This document shows, piece by piece, positions 1 through 5,710 of a DNA stretch of 5,710 nucleotides; position 1 is the stretch's first letter, and each line of letters starts with the position of its first letter. This DNA comes from Clostridiaceae bacterium. Its GTDB lineage: Bacteria; Bacillota; Clostridia; Saccharofermentanales; UBA5734. A model generated the notes under the pieces. That model did no database searches, was not told the DNA's origin, and was given only the letters and a program-made list of their open reading frames with translations. The DNA lies in NCBI GenBank assembly GCA_012522285.1, contig JAAYKS010000008.1:1-5710 (forward strand), read 5' to 3'. The position numbers and the translations under genes were made by a program.

Positions 1-1
1 C

Positions 2-913
2 GGTAAAGGCACCTCCCCGGTTGAACGCCTGCAGCAGCCGGTCCGCGTCGCCTGGCAGGAATTCCCCGTCCAGCGCCCTGCGGTAGACCCCGACCACGGT
101 GCCGACATAGGCGGGCGAACGCAGGCGGCCTTCGATCTTGAGTGAGGCCACCCCCGATGCGATCAATGACGGGATTTGATCGAACAGACTCTGGTCCCGC
201 AGCGACAGCCGGGGAAGAGACCCCCCGGCCTCCACGCCGTCACGCTCCAACGCATACATCATGCGGCAGGGCTGCGCGCAAGCACCGCGATTGGCACTGC
301 GTCCCCCCTGCAGCGCACTCATCAGGCACTGCCCTGAAAACGAAACACACAGCGCTCCGTGTACAAACACCTCGGTCTCCATCCCGATGTCTGCCGCAAA
401 CGCAGTCAGACGCCGTACCTCCGTCGCGGTCCGTTCCCGCGGCAGGATCACGCGTGTCAACCCGAGATCACGGGCGGCCTGAATCCCGCGCTCGTTGCCG
501 ATCGACATCTGGGTGCTCGCAAAAAGGCGCAAATCCGGCATCCGCTCGTGGATCGCACAGGTCAACCCGATATCCTGCACGATCAAAGCGTCGATGCCGA
601 TCCGATAGCCGGCTTCCGCCAACCGCAAGGCTTCGTCCGCCTCCTGGTCCGAGATGAGGGTGTTGAGGGTCAGGTAGGCACGGGCGCGATGCAGATGCAG
701 AAAGTCGACGGCTTCCATGAGCTGCCGGTCGTCGAAATTGGCGGCCCGGGCGCGGGCGTTGAACGCGCGGGCTCCAAAATACACCGCGTCCGCCCCGTTG
801 CGAACCGCGACACGCAAGGTGTCGAGGTCGCCGGCGGGTGCCAGCAATTCGGGCCGCACGTTGCCCTGCGACCCGCCGTTGCGCTCGTTGTCGTTTCGGT
901 GTGGATCAGCCAT
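2..913 (-). CDS. U32-family protein (RlhA/TrhP type), 3' end outside window
   Basis: The first 304 residues are visible and the frame is open to the window edge. PELLAPAGD (residues 21-29) is the usual N-terminal U32 motif. The family signature lies at 181-199, with EVFVHGALC and SGQC, then GACAQPCR (210-217), SLKIEGR (258-264) and FNRGGAFT at the edge. Cys189, Cys196, Cys212 and Cys216 are candidate iron-sulfur ligands. Known relatives include E. coli RlhA (23S rRNA C2501 hydroxylation), TrhP (tRNA wobble uridine hydroxylation) and the UbiU/UbiV hydroxylation proteins. 'Collagenase-like peptidase' is the older label. I infer RNA hydroxylation, but the subfamily cannot be fixed without the C-terminus, where long clostridial members carry DUF3656. 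The ATG overlaps the zapA stop by 8 bases and has no clear Shine-Dalgarno sequence, so translational coupling is likely. A GTG at residue 19 is a less likely start. Confidence 0.88.
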   Translation of the reverse strand, partial: MADPHRNDNERNGGSQGNVRPELLAPAGDLDTLRVAVRNGADAVYFGARAFNARARAANFDDRQLMEAVDFLHLHRARAYLTLNTLISDQEADEALRLAEAGYRIGIDALIVQDIGLTCAIHERMPDLRLFASTQMSIGNERGIQAARDLGLTRVILPRERTATEVRRLTAFAADIGMETEVFVHGALCVSFSGQCLMSALQGGRSANRGACAQPCRMMYALERDGVEAGGSLPRLSLRDQSLFDQIPSLIASGVASLKIEGRLRSPAYVGTVVGVYRRALDGEFLPGDADRLLQAFNRGGAFT

Positions 914-1637
914 GGGGCAACAGGTCGTCAAACCCGGTCTGTACGAGTCGATCCGGAAACGGCTTTGCGTGAGGTTTCCCGGTTGTGGGGTCTTGCGGCA
1001 CCGAGGAGGAGTCTTCTCCACCCGCTGCGGGTGTTTCTTGATCGGTGGAGAATTGATGCTCCGCCGGCTCCGGTTGCGCAGTCACTTCCGGTTCAGGCTG
1101 CTCCGCAACTTCCGGCTCCGATTCCATAATGCGGGGATCGAGGACAAACGTGATGTTGCCATCGGTATGGCGTTCAGCCGCACCTGCAGGCGCTGTATCT
1201 TCAGAGAGCGAATCGTCCCGCGGAGGAAGTTCTTCGTTTCTGCCCGCGGCGTCCGCAGCGGCTTCTTTTTGGATAGGCCGGGGTTTTGGCAAATCGACCG
1301 GGACGTTTCTGCGAATCTCCCGGACCAAAATTGAGTTTTGCTCCTTGAGTCCGCCGATTTCGCGGCGCAATCCCGTGATTTTTGCTTCCGCCTCGCGCAG
1401 TTTCTCCTCACCGGCAGCCAGTGCGTCCACCAGACGCTCCCTGTCGCCCGTCGCGTTGACCAATGCCAGAACCGTGCTGGCGGACAAACTCAGAGAAGGG
1501 TTGGCCGCCCGGGCCGCTTCCACGAGTCGCTCAGCCGCGTCGACCGCGCGCTGGATCGAAGCCTCCGGTTCGGAGGATACCAGCGTATACGTGACATCAG
1601 CAATGCGGACCGACACCTTGTGTATCATTTCACCCAT
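906..1637 (-). CDS. zapA: ZapA-family cell division protein with long C-terminal extension
   Basis: The protein has 243 residues. Residues 4-65 match the ZapA domain: KVSVRIADVTYTLVS, then an amphipathic helix and SASTVLALVNATGDRERL. ZapA binds FtsZ in the cytoplasm and helps bundle filaments at the division site. Residues 66-110, rich in Glu, Lys, Leu and Arg, look like the dimerising coiled coil. Family members are usually only about 85-140 residues. Here a further 130 residues follow: a low-complexity linker, a short NITFVLDPRI segment (161-170), two tandem 8-residue Glu/Pro units (174-189) and a terminal hydrophobic stretch ending LVQTGFDDLLPHG. The start is the ATG with GGGAGAGG just upstream. 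An in-frame start 7 codons earlier lacks such a site. A U32 gene follows at once, a gene pair known in Bacillota. The ZapA assignment is good, but the role of the tail is unknown. Confidence 0.82.
   Translation of the reverse strand: MGEMIHKVSVRIADVTYTLVSSEPEASIQRAVDAAERLVEAARAANPSLSLSASTVLALVNATGDRERLVDALAAGEEKLREAEAKITGLRREIGGLKEQNSILVREIRRNVPVDLPKPRPIQKEAAADAAGRNEELPPRDDSLSEDTAPAGAAERHTDGNITFVLDPRIMESEPEVAEQPEPEVTAQPEPAEHQFSTDQETPAAGGEDSSSVPQDPTTGKPHAKPFPDRLVQTGFDDLLPHG
1071..1118 (-). repeat. Two tandem 24-bp units inside zapA
   Basis: Two adjacent in-frame 24-base units encode EPEVAEQP and EPEVTAQP. A degenerate third unit, EPAEHQFS, follows. The DNA units match at roughly 17 of 24 positions, so the repeat is somewhat diverged. 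It forms an acidic, proline-rich spacer between the ZapA coiled coil and the C-terminal hydrophobic motif. Confidence 0.7.
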
Positions 1638-1641
1638 TCCG

Positions 1642-1649
1642 CCTCTCCC
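1642..1649 (-). promoter_or_regulatory. Ribosome binding site of zapA
   Basis: GGGAGAGG on the minus strand places its GGAG core 7 bases before the ATG at 1637. It supports the start MGEMIHK over the longer in-frame start at 1658. Confidence 0.6.
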
Positions 1650-1696
1650 ATCCTGCACCGGGTCGATTGCCCGTCTCCGGCTTACCGGTCAGCACC

Positions 1697-1702
1697 ATTA
1701 TA
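1697..1702 (-). promoter_or_regulatory. Possible -10 box for zapA and the U32 gene
   Basis: A perfect TATAAT lies on the minus strand about 60 bases before the zapA ATG, an AT-rich island in GC-rich DNA. No good TTGACA-like box sits 16-18 bases upstream; the nearest, TTGACC at 1739-1744, is 36 bases away. The ten bases CCATTATAAT at 1695-1704 (plus strand) also occur in the capA/murE spacer. Confidence 0.4.
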
Positions 1703-1757
1703 ATACAGCCCGCCCGTTCCGGCCGACACCGTCGCCATGGTCAACGCGCGCGGGTCT

Positions 1758-2669
1758 CTATGAGCCCTCTTCACAAGCGGAAAGCCGGCGATACAGTGTG
1801 GCGTATTGTTCCGGCCGCAGCTCTTCCGCACGGACTTTGTCGTCCAGCCCCATTCCGCACAGAACTTCAGACAACAAATCCTTTTGCTCCGGGCAAAGCC
1901 ATCCCGACGTCTCCAGGGAATTGGCCAGCCGTTTTCTGCGATGCGAAAATGCAGCATCCGCCATCGACAACAGACCTTCGGGCGGGATGCCGACTGCGGA
2001 TTCACTTTCTTCGCGCCACACCGCCTGTACTACCGCCGAGTCCACGCCGGGTTGCGGGAAAAAAGCATGCGGAGGTACACGAAAGCAGGTCTTGAGCGTG
2101 TAAAACACCCCGAGGCTGGCACCCAAAGGCCCATATGCCCCGCTCCCCGGCCCGGCCACCAACCGCGCGGCCGCTTCCTTCTGCACAAGAAACACCAGCG
2201 TCCGGGGAAGCGCCACGGCGGAAAACACATGGCGCAGGATCGGCGTGGTGATGTAATAGGGCACATTGGCCGCGATGTGAATCTGCGCCTCCGGGTGCGA
2301 ACGGCGCCAGGGTCCGAGCCAGGCGGACAGGTCGAACTGGAGAAAATCGGCCCGCTCCACCGTCACATTATCATGGTCTTCCAGCACTTCCCGCAGAATC
2401 GGCATCAGACCGCGGTCGATTTCGACCGCCAGCACATGGCCTGCCCGCCGGGACAACGGGAGCGTCAACGCCCCCATGCCGGGGCCGATCTCGATGGCAA
2501 GATCGTCCGGTCCGGCCGGACAAAGCGCAGCAATACGGTCCGCAGTGGAGGCGTCCATCAGGAAGTTTTGGCCGAGACGGCGGTTTGGGCGGACCCCGTG
2601 ACGCGCCATCCGCTCCATCGCGGCGCGCCGTTCGGTCGGTTTGACCGCACTCCCGGTCAGTTTGACCAT
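1758..2669 (-). CDS. rsmA: 16S rRNA (adenine(1518)-N6/adenine(1519)-N6)-dimethyltransferase RsmA
   Basis: RsmA (KsgA) uses S-adenosylmethionine to dimethylate two adjacent adenines near the 3' end of 16S rRNA, a late step in 30S assembly. In the 303-residue product RRLGQNFLMD (30-39) is the family N-terminal motif. The SAM-binding loop is EIGPGMGALT (60-69), with acidic VEID (82-85) and AD (107-108) downstream. The catalytic motif is NVPYYITTPI (135-144), the usual N-[LV]-P-Y-Y form. VQKEAAARL (162-170), FFPQPGVDSAVV (203-214) and FSHRRKRLANSL (241-252) complete the family pattern, so the enzyme looks intact. The chosen ATG is preceded by AGAGG. An alternative start 27-30 bases upstream (TTG then ATG, overlapping the capA stop as TGATG) would give 312-313 residues. 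The gene sits 26 bases after capA with no terminator, so co-transcription is likely. Confidence 0.96.
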   Translation of the reverse strand: MVKLTGSAVKPTERRAAMERMARHGVRPNRRLGQNFLMDASTADRIAALCPAGPDDLAIEIGPGMGALTLPLSRRAGHVLAVEIDRGLMPILREVLEDHDNVTVERADFLQFDLSAWLGPWRRSHPEAQIHIAANVPYYITTPILRHVFSAVALPRTLVFLVQKEAAARLVAGPGSGAYGPLGASLGVFYTLKTCFRVPPHAFFPQPGVDSAVVQAVWREESESAVGIPPEGLLSMADAAFSHRRKRLANSLETSGWLCPEQKDLLSEVLCGMGLDDKVRAEELRPEQYATLYRRLSACEEGS

Positions 2670-2673
2670 ACTT

Positions 2674-2679
2674 TCCTCT
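2674..2679 (-). promoter_or_regulatory. Ribosome binding site of rsmA
   Basis: AGAGGA on the minus strand, with its AGAGG core 5 bases before the ATG at 2669. This favours that start over the upstream TTG/ATG pair that overlaps the end of capA. Confidence 0.55.
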
Positions 2680-2695
2680 GTCTTGTCCCCGCGCA

Positions 2696-4108
2696 TCAAG
2701 GCATCGCCTCAGCGACCGGCAGCGACTCGGTCCCCGTGTAGGAGGCGAGAATCGAAAGGGAGTTGCCCAGCGAGTTCTCCAGCTCCCCCGCCGAGACGTT
2801 GTAGGCGGACGGATCTGTGAGCGCCCGGCGAATCGGAACGATCTGGTAGTGCCGGCGCTCCCCGGTCAGCCAACGACTGCAATACAAGGGGATGTATTCG
2901 CCCCTCGCGACGGTGGTCTCCCCCTCCGCGTCCCGCTGGATTGTAACCCTCGCCAAAATCCCGTCACGATACCTGCCGTTGTGGCTGAAATCCATGGCGG
3001 ACAGAAGGTTGCCCGTCGAGTAATAGACCAGCGTGGATCGTCCGGTCACGTCGGACTCGATCACGTCGATGCCGTGTACCAGGTGGGGGTGGTTGCCGAC
3101 GATCACGTCGACCCCGTGGTCCGCGAGTTCCTGCGCCAGCGCTTCGACATAGGGAGAAGGCTTGAGCCGCGCCTGTGCCAGATGGCCGTACTGCGACGCG
3201 AGCGTCGCGGCGTCCAGATCGTCGGTCCAGCTGTAGTCTTCCCCCCAATGGATGAACACAACGACCGCTTCGGCACCCCGTTCCCGCAGCAGCGCCACCC
3301 GCTGGAAGAGCTCTTTCCGGTCTTTTTCGTACAGGTCGTCGCGATAGGGATTGAACGAATCGATCAGTGCCGCCGCCCCGTCCGGCATCGGCAGTGCGTT
3401 GAGCGCGCGGATCCCTGCCGCGTACTCCGCGTCCGTGCCAGGGGTTTCAAATGTACATCCTGCAAACCCGATCCGGATGCCGTTGATGTCGACCACCGCA
3501 AAAGACTCCGAGGTGGTGTCCGGTCGGGTGCCGATTGTTTCAAACCCGTAATCACGGAACGTGCGGGCAGTCCGGCGGACGCCCTCCAGTCCGGAGTCGA
3601 TCGTATGGTTGTTGGCGGTGAGCATCATCCGGAATCCGGCATCCCACAATGCCGGGACGATCTCGTCCGGACCGCTGAAACGGGGATATCCGGTATAGGG
3701 TTTTCCCCCGAGGGTTCCTTCGTAGTCCGCGACCGCGTAACCGTCGTCCAGCATGCCGCGGAGGAAGGCAAAACATTCCGTATAGTCGTATAACCCGTCC
3801 TCGCCCGGCGGGTAGTTAAAAAACGTGTCGTGCAGGAGGACATCGCCCGCCCCGTAAATCACGGCCTGTGCGGGTGGCTTGGGGGCCGGTGTGGGCGACG
3901 GCATGGGCGTCGGACTCAGGGTCGGAGTCGGAGCCGTCGTGGGAGCCTTCGGCGCGGTGGGCGGAGCGGGGGTTGTCCAGACGCTCCCGGATACGGGCAG
4001 CGTGGAAGTGGTTTCCGTTCCTTTTGCCGCACAACCGGGACAGGCGATCGCCAAAAGACACAGCGACAGCAAGAAAGCGACTACGCGCCCGGTGGATTGG
4101 TTCTTCAT
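2696..4108 (-). CDS. CapA-family (PGA_cap metallophosphatase-like) putative lipoprotein
   Basis: The product has 470 residues. A basic N-terminus and hydrophobic helix (about 9-22) end in LAIAC at Cys23, a plausible if imperfect lipobox, so the protein is probably anchored outside the membrane. Residues 45-80 are a Pro/Thr/Ala spacer. The rest is a CapA domain of the metallophosphatase-like fold: GAGD (86-89), ADYEGT (127-132), ANNHTID (165-171), FIHWGEDY (285-292), GNHPHLVHG (338-346) and YYSTGN (362-367). The Asp, Asn, Glu and His residues of these motifs are intact and could bind metal. CapA/PgsA proteins take part in poly-gamma-glutamate capsule production, but many homologues outside cap operons have no proven role, and no capB/capC is visible here. 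The frame runs open 113 codons upstream, into the opposite strand of murE. The start is set by GGGGAG and the signal peptide. rsmA follows 26 bases later. Confidence 0.88.
   Translation of the reverse strand: MKNQSTGRVVAFLLSLCLLAIACPGCAAKGTETTSTLPVSGSVWTTPAPPTAPKAPTTAPTPTLSPTPMPSPTPAPKPPAQAVIYGAGDVLLHDTFFNYPPGEDGLYDYTECFAFLRGMLDDGYAVADYEGTLGGKPYTGYPRFSGPDEIVPALWDAGFRMMLTANNHTIDSGLEGVRRTARTFRDYGFETIGTRPDTTSESFAVVDINGIRIGFAGCTFETPGTDAEYAAGIRALNALPMPDGAAALIDSFNPYRDDLYEKDRKELFQRVALLRERGAEAVVVFIHWGEDYSWTDDLDAATLASQYGHLAQARLKPSPYVEALAQELADHGVDVIVGNHPHLVHGIDVIESDVTGRSTLVYYSTGNLLSAMDFSHNGRYRDGILARVTIQRDAEGETTVARGEYIPLYCSRWLTGERRHYQIVPIRRALTDPSAYNVSAGELENSLGNSLSILASYTGTESLPVAEAMP
3869..3973 (-). repeat. 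Low-complexity Pro/Thr spacer region in capA
   Basis: This stretch encodes residues 46-80, dominated by Pro, Thr, Ala and Ser with TPTP and SPTP runs. It joins the lipid-anchored N-terminus to the CapA domain and probably acts as a flexible spacer through the cell wall. The DNA is simple-sequence-like, so its length may vary between strains. Confidence 0.7.
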
Positions 4109-4114
4109 CGATGA

Positions 4115-4120
4115 CTCCCC
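4115..4120 (-). promoter_or_regulatory. Ribosome binding site of capA
   Basis: GGGGAG on the minus strand, 6 bases before the ATG at 4108. It places the start directly before the signal peptide and argues against the 113-codon upstream extension. Confidence 0.65.
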
Positions 4121-4150
4121 TTCCTTGACATCCGGATCGTTTTCCGGCTG

Positions 4151-4167
4151 CGGGGTCTGCCGCCCCG
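4151..4167 (-). promoter_or_regulatory. Short GC hairpin in the predicted capA leader
   Basis: On the minus strand CGGGG-CGGCAGA-CCCCG can form a 5-bp all-GC stem with a 7-base loop. If transcription starts just after the TATAAT box at 4179-4184, the hairpin lies within the first bases of the capA mRNA. No U-tract follows, so it is not an intrinsic terminator. A stabilising role is only a guess. Confidence 0.3.
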
Positions 4168-4173
4168 ACACAT

Positions 4174-4191
4174 CATCCATTATAATGGATG
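4174..4191. promoter_or_regulatory. 18-bp perfect palindrome with overlapping divergent -10 boxes
   Basis: CATCCATTATAATGGATG reads the same on both strands. It contains TATAAT on the plus strand (4181-4186, toward murE) and on the minus strand (4179-4184, toward capA). Transcripts would begin near 4193 for murE, leaving a leader of about 20 bases, and near 4172 for capA, leaving about 64 bases. No good -35 box is seen on either side at 16-18 bases. It could be a shared promoter core, a dimeric regulator's operator, or both. The palindrome itself is certain; its function is inferred. Confidence 0.55.
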
Positions 4192-4199
4192 GCGACAGC

Positions 4200-4206
4200 G
4201 AGGAGG
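4200..4206 (+). promoter_or_regulatory. Ribosome binding site of the Mur ligase gene
   Basis: GAGGAGG, 7 bases before the ATG at 4214. This is a strong Shine-Dalgarno sequence and fixes the start. Confidence 0.75.
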
Positions 4207-4213
4207 CAGGCTG

Positions 4214-5677
4214 ATGAAGATTCGCACATTGTTCGGTATCGACTCCGACGTCGAGATCTCTTCCCTGACGATGGATTCCCGCTCGGCCGGTCCGGGCGCG
4301 GCTTTTTTCTGTGTGACCGGCGCTACCTCGGACGGGCACGATTATGCCCCCGACGCCCTGCGCAACGGTGCGGCCTGTATCGTGCACTCCCGTCCGCTCC
4401 CCCAGATGCCCACCGACGCGGTGCTGGTCCGGGTGCCGGACGTGCAAACCGCGCTAAACCAGGCCGCTCACACCTTTTACGGCAAACCATCCGAACACAT
4501 GACCGTGTTCGGGGTCACTGGAACCAACGGAAAAACCACCGTCGCGACGCTGTTGTCCGAGCTCCGTTCGCATTGGCATCCGACCGGTTACATCGGTACG
4601 ATCGCCAATCAATACAACCACGCCTTGTCCAACCAACCCCACACGACACCGGACGCGATCCGGCTGCACCGCATGCTGCGAAAGATGCGGGATGACAACC
4701 TGACCGGAGTCGCGATGGAGGTGTCAAGCCACGGCCTGGCGCAAAACCGCGTAGACAGTGTCGTTTTCGACGTCGCGATCATGACCAACCTGACCCACGA
4801 GCACCTGGCTTACCACCACACGATGGAAGCCTACCTCGAGGCCAAGGGACTGTTGTTCCGCCTGCTCAAGCCGGATGGCGTCGCCATACTCAACCGGGAC
4901 GACCCCTCTTGTGACCCGTTGGCTGCACGCACCCGTGCGCGGGTCGTCACCTATGGAATCGATAGCGACGCGGACTACCGGGCCCGAGACCTGGACCTGG
5001 CCGGCGACGGCACCCGGTTCTGGCTCGACCACGCGGGTCAGTCGTTTGAGGTGCGCACCAATCTGGTGGCGGCGTTCAATATCTCCAATCTGCTGTCAGT
5101 GATCGCCGCGCTCCACGAGACCGGAATCCCGCTTTCTTCCCTGTTGCCGCGGGTGCAATCCCTGGGACAGGTTGACGGCCGCATCGAGCGGGTCGAACGG
5201 GGTCAGCCCTTCCGGGTGATCGTCGATTATGCGCACACCCCGGACGGATTCGAGAAAATAATGGCATACGCGCAGGTCATACGCGGTACAGGACGCGTGA
5301 TCGCGGTGTTCGGTGCGGCAGGCCGCAGAGACACCACCAAGCGACCGCTGCTCGGGCGCATCGCCGACCGGTTTTGCGACCGGATCCTCCTGACCGAAGA
5401 AGACAATCGGGACGAAGATCCCGCTGCGATCGCAGACCAGATCCGATCCGGCATCCGCAACGCCAGTACACAGTTTGTGCCGGACCGGGCGACCGCGATC
5501 CGTCAGGCACTCGCCGAAGCCACCCCAGGAGATGTGGTGCTGATTCTCGCCAAAGGCAGCGAGACTTTCCTCGACCGGGAGGGGCGCAGCGATCCGTACG
5601 AGGGAGACGTCGCCGTGGCGAAAACGGCCTTGTCATCGATGGGGTTTCATGTTTTGGGAGACATGGAACCAGGATAA
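4214..5677 (+). CDS. murE: MurE-type UDP-N-acetylmuramyl-tripeptide synthetase, divergent specificity motif
   Basis: The 487 residues match MurE in length and order. The N-terminal UDP-substrate domain shows LTMDSR (18-23) and DGH (40-42). The ATP loop is GVTGTNGKTT (100-109). EVSSH (169-173), TNLTHEHLAYH (191-201) and the carbamylated-lysine position Lys211 in EAKGLLF follow. DYAHTPD (338-344) and the KRP motif (376-378) mark the C-terminal domain. MurE adds the third amino acid (meso-diaminopimelate or L-lysine) to UDP-MurNAc-L-Ala-D-Glu in the cytoplasm. Several motifs differ from classical enzymes: EDNR (396-399) for DNPR, AKGSE (446-450) for GKGHE, GAAGRRD for GCGGDRD and HEHLAYH for RDHLDYH. 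The amino acid added is therefore uncertain. The gene lies apart from any visible mur cluster, divergent from capA, so it could be the only MurE or a paralogue. Confidence 0.87.
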   Translation: MKIRTLFGIDSDVEISSLTMDSRSAGPGAAFFCVTGATSDGHDYAPDALRNGAACIVHSRPLPQMPTDAVLVRVPDVQTALNQAAHTFYGKPSEHMTVFGVTGTNGKTTVATLLSELRSHWHPTGYIGTIANQYNHALSNQPHTTPDAIRLHRMLRKMRDDNLTGVAMEVSSHGLAQNRVDSVVFDVAIMTNLTHEHLAYHHTMEAYLEAKGLLFRLLKPDGVAILNRDDPSCDPLAARTRARVVTYGIDSDADYRARDLDLAGDGTRFWLDHAGQSFEVRTNLVAAFNISNLLSVIAALHETGIPLSSLLPRVQSLGQVDGRIERVERGQPFRVIVDYAHTPDGFEKIMAYAQVIRGTGRVIAVFGAAGRRDTTKRPLLGRIADRFCDRILLTEEDNRDEDPAAIADQIRSGIRNASTQFVPDRATAIRQALAEATPGDVVLILAKGSETFLDREGRSDPYEGDVAVAKTALSSMGFHVLGDMEPG

Positions 5678-5709
5678 AACTCCACAAACGTCACATACCC
5701 GTCGTTGTA
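5647..5709 (-). CDS. Possible C-terminus of a convergent gene
   Basis: Read leftward from the right edge, one minus-strand frame gives 20 residues, YNDGYVTFVEFYPGSMSPKT, and then a TGA. The first part has the alternating hydrophobic and polar pattern of a real beta strand. It would overlap the last 31 bases of murE. The piece is too short to name or to test by codon use, and it could be chance. I do not recognise a family. Confidence 0.25.
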   Translation of the reverse strand, partial: YNDGYVTFVEFYPGSMSPKT

Positions 5710-5710
5710 C

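Larger units (their letters stand above)
1638..1757 (-). other. Spacer between rsmA and zapA
   Basis: This 120-base gap separates rsmA from zapA. It contains a TATAAT box and the zapA ribosome binding site. I see no convincing Rho-independent terminator: the only hairpin noted, CCGG-TAAG-CCGG at about 1678-1689, has a 4-bp stem and no U-tract. Read-through from rsmA therefore remains possible. An 18-codon frame inside it has no ribosome binding site and was not called. Confidence 0.6.

Noticed and set aside
359..1129. 256-codon plus-strand frame opposite the U32 and zapA genes
   Set aside because: It crosses two genes that are clearly coding on the other strand and shows no family motif.
1678..1689. 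CCGG-TAAG-CCGG hairpin as a terminator of rsmA
   Set aside because: The stem is only 4 bp, no U-tract follows, and it lies downstream of the TATAAT box, inside the predicted zapA leader.
1682..1738. 18-codon minus-strand frame between rsmA and zapA
   Set aside because: No ribosome binding site, and it spans the putative zapA -10 box. Nothing supports translation.
1806..2741. 311-codon plus-strand frame opposite rsmA
   Set aside because: The opposite strand encodes RsmA with all family motifs. This frame has no recognisable domain and is an expected by-product of GC-rich codon use.
2849..3793. 314-codon plus-strand frame opposite capA
   Set aside because: Antisense to a CapA domain with intact motifs. 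No domain, signal or ribosome binding site supports it.
4125..4130. Perfect TTGACA on the plus strand in the capA leader
   Set aside because: No -10 box lies 16-18 bases downstream (4147-4154 is GC-rich), and the TATAAT at 4181 is 50 bases away. It is probably chance.
4109..4447. 113-codon N-terminal extension of capA
   Set aside because: It lies antisense to murE and across the divergent promoter region. The ATG at 4108 has a ribosome binding site and is followed at once by a signal peptide.

Overview
The window is GC-rich and almost fully coding. It looks like a chromosomal housekeeping segment of a Bacillota (Firmicutes) bacterium, probably a Clostridia-like lineage. The main clue is a zapA-family gene directly followed by a U32 'peptidase', an order typical of that phylum. 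A Cys-lipoprotein with a Pro/Thr spacer and purine-rich ribosome binding sites fit the same assignment. No RNA gene, mobile element, CRISPR array or recombination site was seen.

Layout. Four genes run leftward on the minus strand, in the order read: a CapA-type lipoprotein (2696-4108), rsmA (1758-2669), an extended ZapA-like protein (906-1637) and a U32-family protein that leaves the window at base 1 (2-913). capA and rsmA are 26 bases apart. A 120-base gap with a TATAAT box separates rsmA from zapA. zapA and the U32 gene overlap by 8 bases. One gene runs rightward from a 105-base divergent spacer: a MurE-type Mur ligase (4214-5677). At the right edge a minus-strand frame may be the C-terminus of a convergent gene (5647-5709, weak).

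How the genes fit together. The minus-strand genes join envelope work (CapA lipoprotein), ribosome maturation (RsmA dimethylates 16S rRNA; U32 proteins of this type hydroxylate RNA) and cell division (ZapA binds FtsZ). The divergent Mur ligase adds the third amino acid to the peptidoglycan precursor, or acts on a related acceptor. Its usual diaminopimelate motif DNPR is replaced by EDNR, and GKGHE by AKGSE, so its substrate is uncertain.

The most interesting signals are a perfect 18-bp palindrome in the capA/murE spacer that holds a TATAAT box on each strand, the divergent motifs of the Mur ligase and its pairing with CapA, and the long ZapA tail with 8-residue repeats. I see no clearly undescribed multi-gene system. 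The CapA/Mur-ligase pair is the best candidate for follow-up and is presented as a hypothesis.
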